From contig NC_022657.1 of the NCBI RefSeq assembly GCF_000494755.1, forward strand, positions 8,710,001-8,774,000: a stretch of DNA of 64,000 bases, read 5' to 3'. Source of the DNA: Amorphoplanes friuliensis DSM 7358 (GTDB taxonomy: Bacteria; Actinomycetota; Actinomycetes; Mycobacteriales; Micromonosporaceae). A program made the translations under genes and the position numbers. The notes under the pieces were generated by a model. The model made no database searches and had not been told where the DNA came from. It saw only the letters and a program-made list of their open reading frames with translations. Of this stretch, positions 7,057 to 15,292 are shown piece after piece. Numbering within the stretch: position 1 is the stretch's first letter; the number at the start of each line of letters is the position of its first letter.

Positions 7057-7908
7057 TCACCCCAGGACGGGCACTCCGGTGGCGGCGGTCACGATCTGCG
7101 CGTACGCGTCGGGGGCGGTGGTGAAGGCACCCAGCCGGACCGTCTTGTGCGTACCGTGGAAGTCGGAAGATCCGGTGGCGACCAGGCCGAGGTCGTCGGC
7201 GAGCGCGCGCACGTGGGCCCGCTGCTCCGGGGTGTGATCTTCGTGGTCGGCCTCGAGCCCGAAGAGGCCCGCGGCGGCCAGCTCGACGATCAGTTTGTCG
7301 GGGACGATGCGGCCCCGCACGGTCGCGTTCGGGTGGGCGAACACCGCAACCCCACCGGCTGCCCGCACCGATCGCACGGCCTCAAAAACATCAAGATCCG
7401 CCTTCGGTACGAAGTAACGGGCGCCCAGCCACCGCGAAGCGAACGCCTCGTTGGTGGTGCGCACCAGCCCGGCTCGGATCAGCGCCTGGGCGATGTGCGG
7501 CCGGCCGACCGAGCCACCTGCGGCGTAACCGTGGACCTCGGGCCACGAGATGTCGACGCCGTCCGCCCGCAGCAGCTCGACGATCTTCTCGGCACGGTGC
7601 TCGCGGTCGGTCCGCAGCCGCACCAGATCGGCGGCGAGCTGCGGCTCCTCGGGGTCGAAGAGGTACGCGAGCAGGTGCAACGGGATCGCCGGCTCCACGC
7701 CGAACCAGCGGCAGGACAGCTCGGCGCCTCGCACCAGAGTCAGGCCGGAGGGTCGCGCTGCCGCGGCCGCCGCCCAGCCGCCGGTGGTGTCGTGGTCGGT
7801 GATGGCCATCACGTCGAGACCGGCTTCGGAGCCCGCACGGACCAGCTCGGCCGGGGTCAGTGTGCCGTCACTGGCGGTCGAATGGCAGTGCAGGTCGATT
7901 CTGGTCAC
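7057..7908 (-). CDS. PHP-domain metal-dependent phosphoesterase
   Basis: A 283-residue protein of the PHP family. Metal-binding motifs are DLHCHSTASDGT at the N-terminus, ITDHDTTGG near residue 40, GVAVFAHPN in the middle and GSSDFHG near the end. Characterised relatives are RNase AM/YciV and nucleoside 3',5'-bisphosphate phosphatases, which hydrolyse short oligonucleotides or pAp. The exact substrate is inferred only. GTG start at 7908, with the downstream MarC gene on the same strand. Confidence 0.9.
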   Translation of the reverse strand: MTRIDLHCHSTASDGTLTPAELVRAGSEAGLDVMAITDHDTTGGWAAAAAARPSGLTLVRGAELSCRWFGVEPAIPLHLLAYLFDPEEPQLAADLVRLRTDREHRAEKIVELLRADGVDISWPEVHGYAAGGSVGRPHIAQALIRAGLVRTTNEAFASRWLGARYFVPKADLDVFEAVRSVRAAGGVAVFAHPNATVRGRIVPDKLIVELAAAGLFGLEADHEDHTPEQRAHVRALADDLGLVATGSSDFHGTHKTVRLGAFTTAPDAYAQIVTAATGVPVLG

Positions 7909-7952
7909 TCGAAAACGCTACCGGGTGCAGGCCCGCGGCAGGAATGTGGACG

Positions 7953-8843
7953 TCAGGCATCGTCGCCCGCGTCACCGTCCTTGCCCAGCCGGGCCTCGAC
8001 GGCCTGCGGTTCGTACATCTCCTCGACGACCCGGAGATAGAGCTCGTTCGGGTTCGGCAGGTGCTTGACCTCGCGCAGGGCCTGGTCCTGACCGGCCGAC
8101 TCCAGCACGAACGTGCCGTAGCTCAGCATGCGGCCGAGCGCGGACTGTTCGTATTTCATGTCGGTGACCCGGAGCAGCGGCATCATGGCCACCTTGCGGG
8201 TGATGATGCCGTTGACCACCATGACGCGCTTGTTGGTCAGGATGAAGCGGTCGAAATACCAGTCGCCGACCTTCCACGCGACCCAGCCCATGACGCCGAG
8301 CCAGATCAGCACCGCCGCGGTGACCAGGCCGTCGATGTTCTGCCGGGTCAGGAAGCCCGCCAGATAGCCGAGCGCCAGCGTCGCCCCGATGCCGATCAGC
8401 AGCGGCGTCGAGAGGTGGATCCAGTGCCTCTTCCACTCGCCGCGATATCGCTCGGTCGGGAAGAGGTAGCGCGAGACCAGAGTGGTCGGTTCGTCCTCGA
8501 GCGGCAGCACACGCCGGGGTCCACCCGCGACGCCCGCACCCTCGCCGCCGAGGCCTTCGAGCTCCTCCGGCGTGAAGACAGGATCGTCGTACTCACCGGG
8601 GTCGCGGTAGTCCTCGTCGCGGGGATCAGTGCCGTAGCCGGCGTAACCGGCGTCGGGCGAATATCCGGCATCGGCCGAGTAACCGGCGTCGGCGGAGTAG
8701 CCGGGGCCTGACGAGGCCACACCCCGGGCATACTCGGGACGGTCGTCACGAAACGCCGGATCGTTGTATCCGAAAGTCTCGTCGTCGTCCTGAGGGCGGC
8801 GCGCACCCTCATCTTCAGGTTGACGCGGCTCACCAGGACCCAT
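7953..8843 (-). CDS. Membrane-flanked bacterial PH-domain protein
   Basis: A 296-residue protein. The first 130 residues are acidic and disordered, with a tandem YSADAG repeat at about 48-66. Two membrane helices follow (LSTPLLIGIGATLALGYLAG and VTAAVLIWLGVMGWVAWKVG), then a bPH_2 domain with FDRFILTNKRVMVVNGIITRK and the YGTFVLESAGQDQALREV segment. Proteins of this type are common in actinobacteria and have no established role. ATG start at 8843. The small gene at 8853-9011 ends 10 bp upstream on the same strand. Confidence 0.85.
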   Translation of the reverse strand: MGPGEPRQPEDEGARRPQDDDETFGYNDPAFRDDRPEYARGVASSGPGYSADAGYSADAGYSPDAGYAGYGTDPRDEDYRDPGEYDDPVFTPEELEGLGGEGAGVAGGPRRVLPLEDEPTTLVSRYLFPTERYRGEWKRHWIHLSTPLLIGIGATLALGYLAGFLTRQNIDGLVTAAVLIWLGVMGWVAWKVGDWYFDRFILTNKRVMVVNGIITRKVAMMPLLRVTDMKYEQSALGRMLSYGTFVLESAGQDQALREVKHLPNPNELYLRVVEEMYEPQAVEARLGKDGDAGDDA

Positions 8844-8852
8844 CAGGTGATG

Positions 8853-9011
8853 TTAAGCGACGAGGTTGGTGAAGAACGTTCCGAAACCGCGGGCAATGTC
8901 CCCGATGGTGCTTCCCAGTGACTCGAACACGGCCGCAGCCGAGTTCGGGTTGAACGCAATGAAGAAGATCAAGAATGCAATGCCAAGCCAGGTGAGAACC
9001 TTCTTGATCAT
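8853..9011 (-). CDS. Small conserved membrane-associated protein, 52 residues
   Basis: ATG at 9009-9011, stop TAA at 8853-8855, with a strong GGAGGAGAAGG ribosome-binding site upstream. It encodes 52 residues starting MIKKVLTWLGIAFLIFFIAF, one membrane helix, then an amphipathic tail with SLGSTIGDIARGFGTFF. The combination of RBS, a clean frame and a family-like sequence seen in many actinomycetes makes it real despite its size. It lies 9 bp upstream of the PH-domain gene and is probably co-transcribed with it. Function is unknown. Confidence 0.82.
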   Translation of the reverse strand: MIKKVLTWLGIAFLIFFIAFNPNSAAAVFESLGSTIGDIARGFGTFFTNLVA

Positions 9012-9141
9012 GGCGGGCCTTCTCCTCCGTTGCGGGTGACGGTCATCGCCGCGGCAACACTCACGGTATCAGTTTCGTGGCTCAGTGTGAACAATGTGGC
9101 TGAAAAGCCGATACCGCACCTGCGAGTTCAGACCTTTGTGT

Positions 9142-9822
9142 TCAGGCCCGGCCGTGCAGGTACGGAGACGGCGCTCCGTACACGAGCTCGGGCGGCACCC
9201 CGTCGGACAGGTCGTGCAGGACGACATGCTCGGCGAGGAAGTAACCCGCGCTCGCGGGCCACGCTACCGCATAGAGCCACATTCCTTTGGCTTCACTCAC
9301 ATAGGCGCTTCGATCCTCCGGGGACTTGACGCACCACAGTGGAGTGGGATGCCCGCCGGCTCTGATCTTGGCGTGCGGACCCGAGTGTCCACCCGGGTCA
9401 CAGTCACCCAGCGCGTCGGCCAGCAGGTGGCCCGGATCGATGCCCGGGATGCCCGCAAAACGCGTGCCCAGCCCGACGCCGGGCTGCTCCGCGATCAGAA
9501 CAAGATCGGCCGGGCCACCGCCGAGCGGCTCCGGCCCGCTGCACGACAGGGCCGTTGCGCGTACGCCGCTGCGATCGTCACCCGCCCAGCCGACACCGGT
9601 GACCATCCAGCCCGGCGGCAGCGGCCAGGGGCACCAGAGCGGCAGGTGGTCGACGGTCGGCGCGGGCTGACTCAGCGCGCTCTCGATGATCTCGGGGCCG
9701 ATGTGCTCCGCCACGTGGAACGGAGAGACGTCGCCACAGCTGTCGCAGCGCCAATCACTGTGCATCAGGTCCGGCGGCCGGACCTGCGCAGCACAACGGG
9801 GGCAACTCACTGTGACACCCAC
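9142..9822 (-). CDS. DUF6758 family protein with N-terminal zinc ribbon
   Basis: A 226-residue protein. The N-terminus has a zinc ribbon, CPRC and CDSC about 19 residues apart. The body contains LPLWCPWPLPPGWMVTGVGW and a repeated W/G-rich pattern typical of the actinobacterial DUF6758 family, ending YGAPSPYLHGRA. No catalytic motif is evident and its role is unknown. GTG start at 9822 with GGGG upstream. An internal GTG four codons later is also possible. Confidence 0.78.
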   Translation of the reverse strand: MGVTVSCPRCAAQVRPPDLMHSDWRCDSCGDVSPFHVAEHIGPEIIESALSQPAPTVDHLPLWCPWPLPPGWMVTGVGWAGDDRSGVRATALSCSGPEPLGGGPADLVLIAEQPGVGLGTRFAGIPGIDPGHLLADALGDCDPGGHSGPHAKIRAGGHPTPLWCVKSPEDRSAYVSEAKGMWLYAVAWPASAGYFLAEHVVLHDLSDGVPPELVYGAPSPYLHGRA

Positions 9823-9902
9823 CCCCTAAAGGTGCGGGTCGGCGGGGCCCTCGTCAAGCGAATCGGCAGAACCCGGGCGCATCGTGCGGTTCGCCCGTCC
9901 GA

Positions 9903-10565
9903 TCATCCGGGCGGCGGCTCGCCGTGAGCGCGTACCCAGGAGTGCATGGCGATGCCGCTCGCCACGCCGGCGTTGATCGAGCGCGTGGACCCGTACTGGG
10001 CGATCGAGAAGAGTGCGCTGCAGGCAGCGCGGGCGGCCTCGGAGAGACCGGGCCCCTCCTGGCCGAAGATCAGGACGCATTCGCGGGGCAGGGTGACCGA
10101 CTCCATGGGCCGCGAGCCGGGCAGGTTGTCGATTCCGATGACCGGCAGGCCGGCCTCGGCCGCCCAGGTCGTGAAGTCCTCGATCGTCGGGTGGTGACGC
10201 ACGTGCTGGTAGCGGTCGGTGACCATCGCGCCGCGCCGGTTCCACCGCCGGAGCCCGACGATGTGGACCTCGGCCGCGAGGAACGCGTTGGCGTTGCGGA
10301 CCACCGTGCCGATGTTGAAGTCGTGCTGCCAGTTCTCGATCGCGACGTGGAAGCGGTGCCGGCGCAGATCAAGATCGGCGACCACCGCCTCGCGCCGCCA
10401 GTAGCGGTAGCGGTCGACCACATTGCGTCGATCGCCCTGCGCCAGCAACTCGGGGTCGTAATGTTCATCCTCGGGCCACTCACCCGGCCAGGGACCGACA
10501 CCGATCCCATCCGTGGCTACGGGTTCGTCCGTCGTCTCTACGGCACCGGGAATTTCGTCGACCAT
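9903..10565 (-). CDS. SpoU/TrmH-family RNA 2'-O-methyltransferase
   Basis: A 220-residue protein of the SPOUT superfamily. Motif 1 is NIGTVVRNANAFLAAEVHIV, motif 2 is LIFGQEGPGLSEAA, motif 3 is GSTRSINAGVASGIAM. Together they form the knotted AdoMet-binding site that methylates ribose 2'-OH in tRNA or rRNA. The N-terminal 50 residues are acidic and variable. I chose the ATG at 10565; a longer frame upstream lacks a good RBS. It is divergent from thioredoxin across 466 bp. Confidence 0.9.
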   Translation of the reverse strand: MVDEIPGAVETTDEPVATDGIGVGPWPGEWPEDEHYDPELLAQGDRRNVVDRYRYWRREAVVADLDLRRHRFHVAIENWQHDFNIGTVVRNANAFLAAEVHIVGLRRWNRRGAMVTDRYQHVRHHPTIEDFTTWAAEAGLPVIGIDNLPGSRPMESVTLPRECVLIFGQEGPGLSEAARAACSALFSIAQYGSTRSINAGVASGIAMHSWVRAHGEPPPG

Positions 10566-11031
10566 GGTCGAGGAGGCTAACCAGGGGCCCGCGGGCCGCA
10601 CCTGGGGGGAGACGCAATGAGCGGCGGGGCCCTCCCCGGCACCCGCCGCCCACGCTCTGTTGGAGAAGAGTTTGCCTTACCCTGCGTATCGATGTGAAGG
10701 GGTTTCAAGAGTGACCCAAATCACATTTAACTTTGTTACCTATTACCTTCGGTGGTGACCTTGTCGTTATCGAGCTGCAGTAGGCGTCGGCCAGAGCGCC
10801 CACCGATGCTGCTCTCGCCCCAAATTGGACGTCACACGGGGCTTAACAATTGAGAGCACTCTCCCTACTTTGCGTTACGATGAGTCGCCCATGGTCAACG
10901 TCCCGGGCCGCAAATGGTGCCGCAGGCCACGTGTCGGCCGGCCCGAGGGCGGGAATCAAGTACCTGGACGATGGGTTGACACCGCTCGTAGGCCTCTTTC
11001 CCGTGGCCTTTTTCCCGTGGACGGAGAGATC
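10566..11031. promoter_or_regulatory. Divergent intergenic region between TrmH-type and thioredoxin genes
   Basis: 466 bp with no supported gene. The part at about 10665-10880 is much more AT-rich than its surroundings, as expected for promoters. It holds a CRP-like palindrome (10710-10725) and a GAGAG-CA-CTCTC palindrome at about 10851-10862. A TTGACA-like hexamer lies near 10978, but I could not pair it with a convincing -10. No riboswitch class was recognised. Confidence 0.45.
10710..10725. promoter_or_regulatory. CRP/FNR-type palindromic operator candidate
   Basis: AGTGACCCAAATCACA matches the CRP-family consensus TGTGA-N6-TCACA at nine of ten arm positions. It lies 145 bp upstream of the TrmH-type start and about 307 bp upstream of thioredoxin, in an AT-rich stretch. 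Binding by an actinobacterial Crp is inferred. Confidence 0.4.
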
Positions 11032-11394
11032 ATGGCGACAGTTGCGCTGACCACAGAGAACTTCGACGAGGTGACCGGCAAGGACGGCATCGTCCTGGTC
11101 GACTTCTGGGCCAGCTGGTGCGGGCCCTGTGTCCGCTTCGCGCCGACATACGAGCGTTCCTCGGAGAAGCACACCGAGATCACGTTCGGCAAGGTCGACA
11201 CCGAGGCCCAGCAGGACCTGGCGGCCAAGTTCAAGATCACCTCGATCCCGACGATCATGGCTGTGCGCGATGGCGTCATCGTCTTCTCGCAGCCCGGCGC
11301 CCTCCCCGAGTCGGCGCTCGAGTCCCTGATCGACCAGGTCGAGAAGCTGGACATGGAAGACGTGCGCAAGCAGCTCGCCGCGCACAACCACTGA
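11032..11394 (+). CDS. trxA: Thioredoxin
   Basis: A 120-residue single-domain thioredoxin. The active site is DFWASWCGPCVRFAP with the classical CGPC, and the cis-Pro is in ITSIPTIMAV. It reduces disulfides in cytoplasmic proteins with thioredoxin reductase, which is not in the window. The start is ATG at 11032 (MATVALTTENF); in-frame upstream codons belong to the leader. The C-terminal extension beyond about residue 105 is longer than in E. coli TrxA and helical. A perfect intrinsic terminator follows. Confidence 0.95.
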   Translation: MATVALTTENFDEVTGKDGIVLVDFWASWCGPCVRFAPTYERSSEKHTEITFGKVDTEAQQDLAAKFKITSIPTIMAVRDGVIVFSQPGALPESALESLIDQVEKLDMEDVRKQLAAHNH

Positions 11395-11406
11395 TTTTCA
11401 GTTCCG

Positions 11407-11447
11407 AAGGAGCACCGCGGACCGGCTTCCGGTCCGCGGTGCTCCTT
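11407..11447 (+). terminator. Intrinsic terminator after thioredoxin
   Basis: Perfect 19-bp inverted repeat, AAGGAGCACCGCGGACCGG at 11407-11425 and its complement at 11429-11447, with a 3-base loop and followed by T residues. It begins 12 bp after the thioredoxin stop. Confidence 0.93.
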
Positions 11448-11508
11448 TTTGGTACGTCTTCCGGGTACGGGTGGACAGGTTGATCGAACGTGTGTTCGAA
11501 TCTTCGCC

Positions 11509-13488
11509 ATGCGATGGTCAAACCTGTCGGCCTCCCCCGACGACGAGTCGCTCCTGAACGCAGCGCCGGCGGCCCCACCCCTGCCGCTGGCGCTGCCCGG
11601 AGCGACCGTCCGCACGTTCGACACACCGGGCTTCGCCGGCATGACCTTCTACGAGGTCCGCGCCAAGTCCCTGATCAATCGCGTTCCCGGGGCGTCCCGC
11701 GTTCCCTTCGGCTGGACGATCAATCCCTACCGGGGCTGCTCACACGCCTGCTCCTACTGCCTGAGCGGCGACACCCCGATCCTGCTCGCCGACGGCTCGA
11801 CGCGTCCCCTGTCCCAGCTCCGGCCCGGCGACGCGGTCCTCGGCACGATGGGCGCCGGCCCCCACCGGCGTTACGTCCCGACCACAGTGCTGGATCACTG
11901 GACGACGTCGAAACGCGCCTTCCGCGTCACCCTGGCCGACGGCACCCGCCTGGTGTCCAGTGGCGACCACCGCTTCCTCACCGACCGCGGCTGGCGCCAC
12001 GTCAGCCCCGCCGAGCCCGGCCTGCCCGCCCTCGCCGTCGGCGACCGCATGTCCGGCGTGGGCCGTTTCGCCGACCCGCCCAAGGAGTCCCCCGACTACC
12101 GCACGGGCTACCTGTGCGGGCTGGTCCGCGGCGACGCCGGCGCCCCCGCCGGCTCCCGCGAGGGCGACGCCTGGGTCCGCGCGGACACCTACCTCGAAGA
12201 CATCCCCATGCACGTGGCCCTCCGCTGGCCGGAGCTCCCCACCGGCAGCTGGTTCAGAGGCTTCCTCGCCGGCGCGTTCGGTGCCACCGGCTACGCCGAC
12301 CGCCTCGCGGTCGTCTTCACCAGCCGCGACCTCGGCTACCTCGACCGCATCACCGACGCCCTCACCCACCTGGGCCTCCCCAGCCGCCGCCCACCGAACG
12401 CCCAGCTCGGCGGCGTCTACTCGGTCGAGATCGCCCGCGACCTGTGGGCGGCCCTGCGCTTCCGCCACCTCACCGGCGTCACCGAAGCACCCCTCGACGC
12501 CTCGGGGGTCGGCGTCCGCAGCGAGTCCCAGCTCACGGTGGCCGACATCGAAGACCTCGGCCTGACCCTCCCCCTCTTCGACATCACCACCGGTACGGGC
12601 GACTTCATCGCCGACGGCGTGGTCAGCCACAACTGCTTCGCCCGCAACACCCACACGTACCTGGACCTCGACGCCGGCCACGACTTCGACTCCAAGGTGG
12701 TCGTCAAGGTCAACGCCGGCGAACTGATCCGCAAAGAACTCGCCGCACCCCGCTGGCAGGGCGAATCAATCGCCATGGGCACCAACGTGGACGTCTACCA
12801 ACGCGCGGAAGGCCGCTACCGCCTGATGCCCCAGATCCTCACGGCGCTCCGCGACTTCGCCAACCCGTTCTCGATCCTCACCAAGGGCACGCTGATCCTG
12901 CGCGACCTGCCCCTCCTCCGCCAGGCAGCCACAGTCACGGACGTCGGCCTCTCCATGTCGATCGGCTTCGTCGACGAACACATGTGGCGCGCGGTCGAAT
13001 CCGGCACCCCCAGCCCGCGCCGCCGCCTCGACGCGGTCAGCAAGCTCACCGACGCCGGCTTCCGGGTGAGTGTCCTGATGGCCCCGATCCTCCCGGGCCT
13101 CACCGACACCGACGAATCCATCGAGGAAACGGTCTCCGCCATCGCAGCCTCAGGCGCGGCCAGCGTGACCCCCCTGGCCCTCCACCTCCGCCCCGGCGCC
13201 CGCGAGTGGTACGCCTCCTGGCTGACCCGCGAACACCCCGAACTGGCCTCCCGCTACCGCGACCTGTACGGCAACGGCTCCTACCTCCCCAAGACCTACC
13301 AACACGAAATCACCGCCCGCGTCCGCATGGCCGCGCGTCGGCACGGCCTGCACCGCGCGGGGGCGGGCGAGGCCCGGATGTCCGGCCCCAACGCAGCCCC
13401 CGCCACGGCCTACGCCGACGCAGACCCGACCGACAACGCGCCGCTCGCCCCACGCCACCCAGAGCCCCAGCAACTGACCCTCTTGTAA
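11509..13488 (+). CDS. Rv2578c-family radical SAM protein carrying an intein
   Basis: 659 codons. N-extein residues 1-83 include GWTINPYRGCSHACSY. An intein of 292 residues follows (84-375), then a C-extein beginning CFARNTHTYLDLDAG. Spliced, the host is about 367 residues and restores the radical-SAM cluster motif CSHACSYCFA (CX3CX2C). The third cluster Cys is the +1 residue after the intein, so no 4Fe-4S cluster can form before splicing. The rest has the SPL/Rv2578c-like core with KVVVKVNAGELIRKEL, TNVDVYQ, SILTKGTLILRDL and SMSIGFVDEHMWRAVE. The reaction of this family is unknown. ATG at 11509 was chosen because it directly precedes the conserved N-terminus. Confidence 0.93.
   Translation: MRWSNLSASPDDESLLNAAPAAPPLPLALPGATVRTFDTPGFAGMTFYEVRAKSLINRVPGASRVPFGWTINPYRGCSHACSYCLSGDTPILLADGSTRPLSQLRPGDAVLGTMGAGPHRRYVPTTVLDHWTTSKRAFRVTLADGTRLVSSGDHRFLTDRGWRHVSPAEPGLPALAVGDRMSGVGRFADPPKESPDYRTGYLCGLVRGDAGAPAGSREGDAWVRADTYLEDIPMHVALRWPELPTGSWFRGFLAGAFGATGYADRLAVVFTSRDLGYLDRITDALTHLGLPSRRPPNAQLGGVYSVEIARDLWAALRFRHLTGVTEAPLDASGVGVRSESQLTVADIEDLGLTLPLFDITTGTGDFIADGVVSHNCFARNTHTYLDLDAGHDFDSKVVVKVNAGELIRKELAAPRWQGESIAMGTNVDVYQRAEGRYRLMPQILTALRDFANPFSILTKGTLILRDLPLLRQAATVTDVGLSMSIGFVDEHMWRAVESGTPSPRRRLDAVSKLTDAGFRVSVLMAPILPGLTDTDESIEETVSAIAASGAASVTPLALHLRPGAREWYASWLTREHPELASRYRDLYGNGSYLPKTYQHEITARVRMAARRHGLHRAGAGEARMSGPNAAPATAYADADPTDNAPLAPRHPEPQQLTLL
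11758..12633 (+). other. Intein with degenerate LAGLIDADG endonuclease domain
   Basis: 292 residues, Cys1 (CLSGDTPILLADGSTRPLSQL is block A) to the terminal HN (GVVSHN, block G), followed by Cys+1. Block B is SSGDHRFLT with its His, block F LPLFDITTGTGDFIADG. Splicing residues Cys1, block-B His, penultimate His, Asn and Cys+1 are all present, so splicing should work. The central part has two LAGLIDADG-like helices: YLCGLVRGDAG keeps its Asp, but the second, FLAGAFGATG, has Gly and Thr where acidic residues are expected. The endonuclease is therefore probably dead. Confidence 0.92.
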
Positions 13489-13507
13489 CCCGCAGGGCTG
13501 GACGGCC

Positions 13508-13534
13508 CGAGCCCCGCCAGGGGTTCAGGGCTCG
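13508..13534 (+). terminator. Hairpin after the radical SAM gene
   Basis: CGAGCCC at 13508-13514 pairs with GGGCTCG at 13528-13534 around a 13-base loop, 20 bp after the stop codon. There is no T tract, so it would be a weak or Rho-assisted terminator. Confidence 0.5.
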
Positions 13535-14740
13535 CCGACCACCAGCTGATGGGCCAAGCGGAGCTGAAGCCTGCGCCTCACACGCGTTCTCATGATCGAC
13601 ATCTGGACCGCCAGCGCGGGCCAGACGCCGAACGGTCAGATGGAGGTGACGGCCAGGTCGGACCCGGCTTACAGCAGCGCGCTGACCGTCCGCAGGCGGC
13701 CCTGACCACCAGGAGCACCCCCGCTGTCCGGACCCCAGAGCTCCGGGACACCGGGACCACACGGATAGCCCGAAGACCCGGATACCGGGACCTCCGGCAT
13801 CACCTTGCAGCGCAGAACCGGTCGGCATCGACCGTGCGGAAGGTACTGGCGGACCTGACGTCCGGGCGGAGGGCTTCGGCCGGCAGAACGGCTGTTGGAC
13901 GGGGAGGCGCGAACGTTCGGAAGCTCAGGCGTCGGTGACCGGATCCGCTGACGCACGGGCTGATACCCGGGTGGTCAGCGGCCGACCTAACAACCAAGAC
14001 GGCGCCGAACCACCGGCGGAAACCGGCTATCGGCGTGCCGCTGATCATGGTCATCGTGTTAGCGGCGGCCGCTGGCCTCCCGCGATGGGTGCGGGAATGC
14101 CAGCCGTATGAACCCGGCCCGGGTCGTTGCCGAGGGGTGAGACGGAACGCCGTTTCGGGTTGACCGGCCGGGTCGGCAGGGTGTCAGCCACGCCAGCGGA
14201 GTGCCGGACTGGACAGGGGTGCTGGCCGGCGTCAAGGCGTCGACCTGGGAGGCAGGCGTCGCCCGCGCCGGCGCGGTGGCGGTCCGGCACCGCGAATGGT
14301 GTCCCGGGCGCGGGTGACCGGTGTCCCGGCGGCGAGCGGCCGGCGGCCGGGCTGCCCTGTGTCCAGTGGCCGGATGTCTGGTGACCCGTGGTCGGGGTGG
14401 TGGGTGGCCGCTGGCCGGGTGCCCGTGGCGGGTGGCCGGTGGCCGTGGCCGGGATGGCGGGTGGCCGCTGGCTGGGTGCCCGTGGCCGGTGGCCGGGTGG
14501 CCGGTGGCCGTGCCGCGGTGCCGGGTGCCCGTGGCCATTGGCCGGGCTGGTCGGGTGCTCAGCCACAGAGTTCGGTGACCGCAAAGCGTCGTGACGAGGA
14601 GGGGAAGCAACGTGCCCGCGTGCACCGTTTGGGTCGGGGCTGGAACATGCATCCAGGTCGAGGAAGGATGGGCCGTCGGTTGTCCACAGGCCTGGAACTT
14701 CATCGCCGCCACCCCCACCCCCGTCGATAGAGTCAACGGC
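13535..14740. other. Gene-free region with G-rich repeat tract
   Basis: About 1.2 kb with no frame I can support as coding. The first 800 bp has no recognisable feature and a patchier base composition than flanking genes. At about 14340-14560 the plus strand is dominated by degenerate GGTGGCC and GTGGCCGGT runs, with a roughly 60-bp block (from about 14396) repeated from about 14458. Antisense frames through it are Pro/His/Gly-rich artefacts. A single DnaA-box-like TTGTCCACA is at 14680-14688, close to the next gene. It may be an eroded insertion site. Confidence 0.6.
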
Positions 14741-15148
14741 ATGAGGAGTGCAGAGCAGATCCTGGCGGAGGCCGATGTCATTGCTGTGGTGGGGGCTTCA
14801 CGGGATCCCTCCAAGCCGTCGCACACCGTGCCGCTGCAGATGCTCCGGCACGGGTGGAAGATCATTCCGGTGAACCCGTTTGTCGACGAGGTTTTCGGGG
14901 TGAAGACCGTTCCGACCCTGGCTGACCTGGCCGAGGCTGTCGACCTTGTCGATATTTTCCGGCCCTCGGCCGATGCCGTGGAGATCGTCCGGCAGGCGGT
15001 GGCGATCAAGGCTCCTGCTGTCTGGCTGCAGAGCGGCATCGTTTCCGCGGAGGCGCGGCGGATCGCGACCGAGGCCGGGATCGACTACGTCGAGGATCGC
15101 TGTCTGGCCGTCGAGCGGGCCGTTGCGAGGCTCACCAAGCTCACCTGA
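14741..15148 (+). CDS. CoA-binding protein (YccU-like, Rossmann fold)
   Basis: A 135-residue CoA_binding-domain protein. The N-terminal nucleotide motif is IAVVGASRDPSKPSHTV, then IIPVNPFVDEVFGVKTVPTL and the C-terminal VDIFRPSADAVEIV and AVWLQSGIVS. The fold is that of the succinyl-CoA synthetase alpha N-terminal domain as a stand-alone unit. The ligand is probably CoA or acyl-CoA; physiological role is unclear. ATG at 14741 directly precedes the conserved domain. Confidence 0.9.
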   Translation: MRSAEQILAEADVIAVVGASRDPSKPSHTVPLQMLRHGWKIIPVNPFVDEVFGVKTVPTLADLAEAVDLVDIFRPSADAVEIVRQAVAIKAPAVWLQSGIVSAEARRIATEAGIDYVEDRCLAVERAVARLTKLT

Positions 15149-15292
15149 GCCCGGTTCCGAGGGCGGCCAGGACCGCACCGGAGGCACTCGAACGGGCCGT
15201 GACATGCGGCGGGACGGTCGGACACGCAGCAGCGGGTGCCCCGGAATGGGCGGCGGCTAGTACCGTGCCGGGGTGAACGAGGAGGACCTTTA

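Noticed and set aside
10600..11031. Riboswitch in the thioredoxin leader
   Set aside because: No known class could be folded, and conserved riboswitch cores were absent. Only simple palindromes were found.
13549..13938. 129-residue plus-strand frame after the radical SAM gene
   Set aside because: Arg/Ala/Thr-rich sequence without domain or RBS, and codon third positions lack the strong GC bias of real genes here.
14051..15039. Pro/His/Gly-rich minus-strand frames across the G-rich tract
   Set aside because: They are the antisense reading of GGTGGCC-type repeats and run into the opposite strand of the CoA-binding gene.
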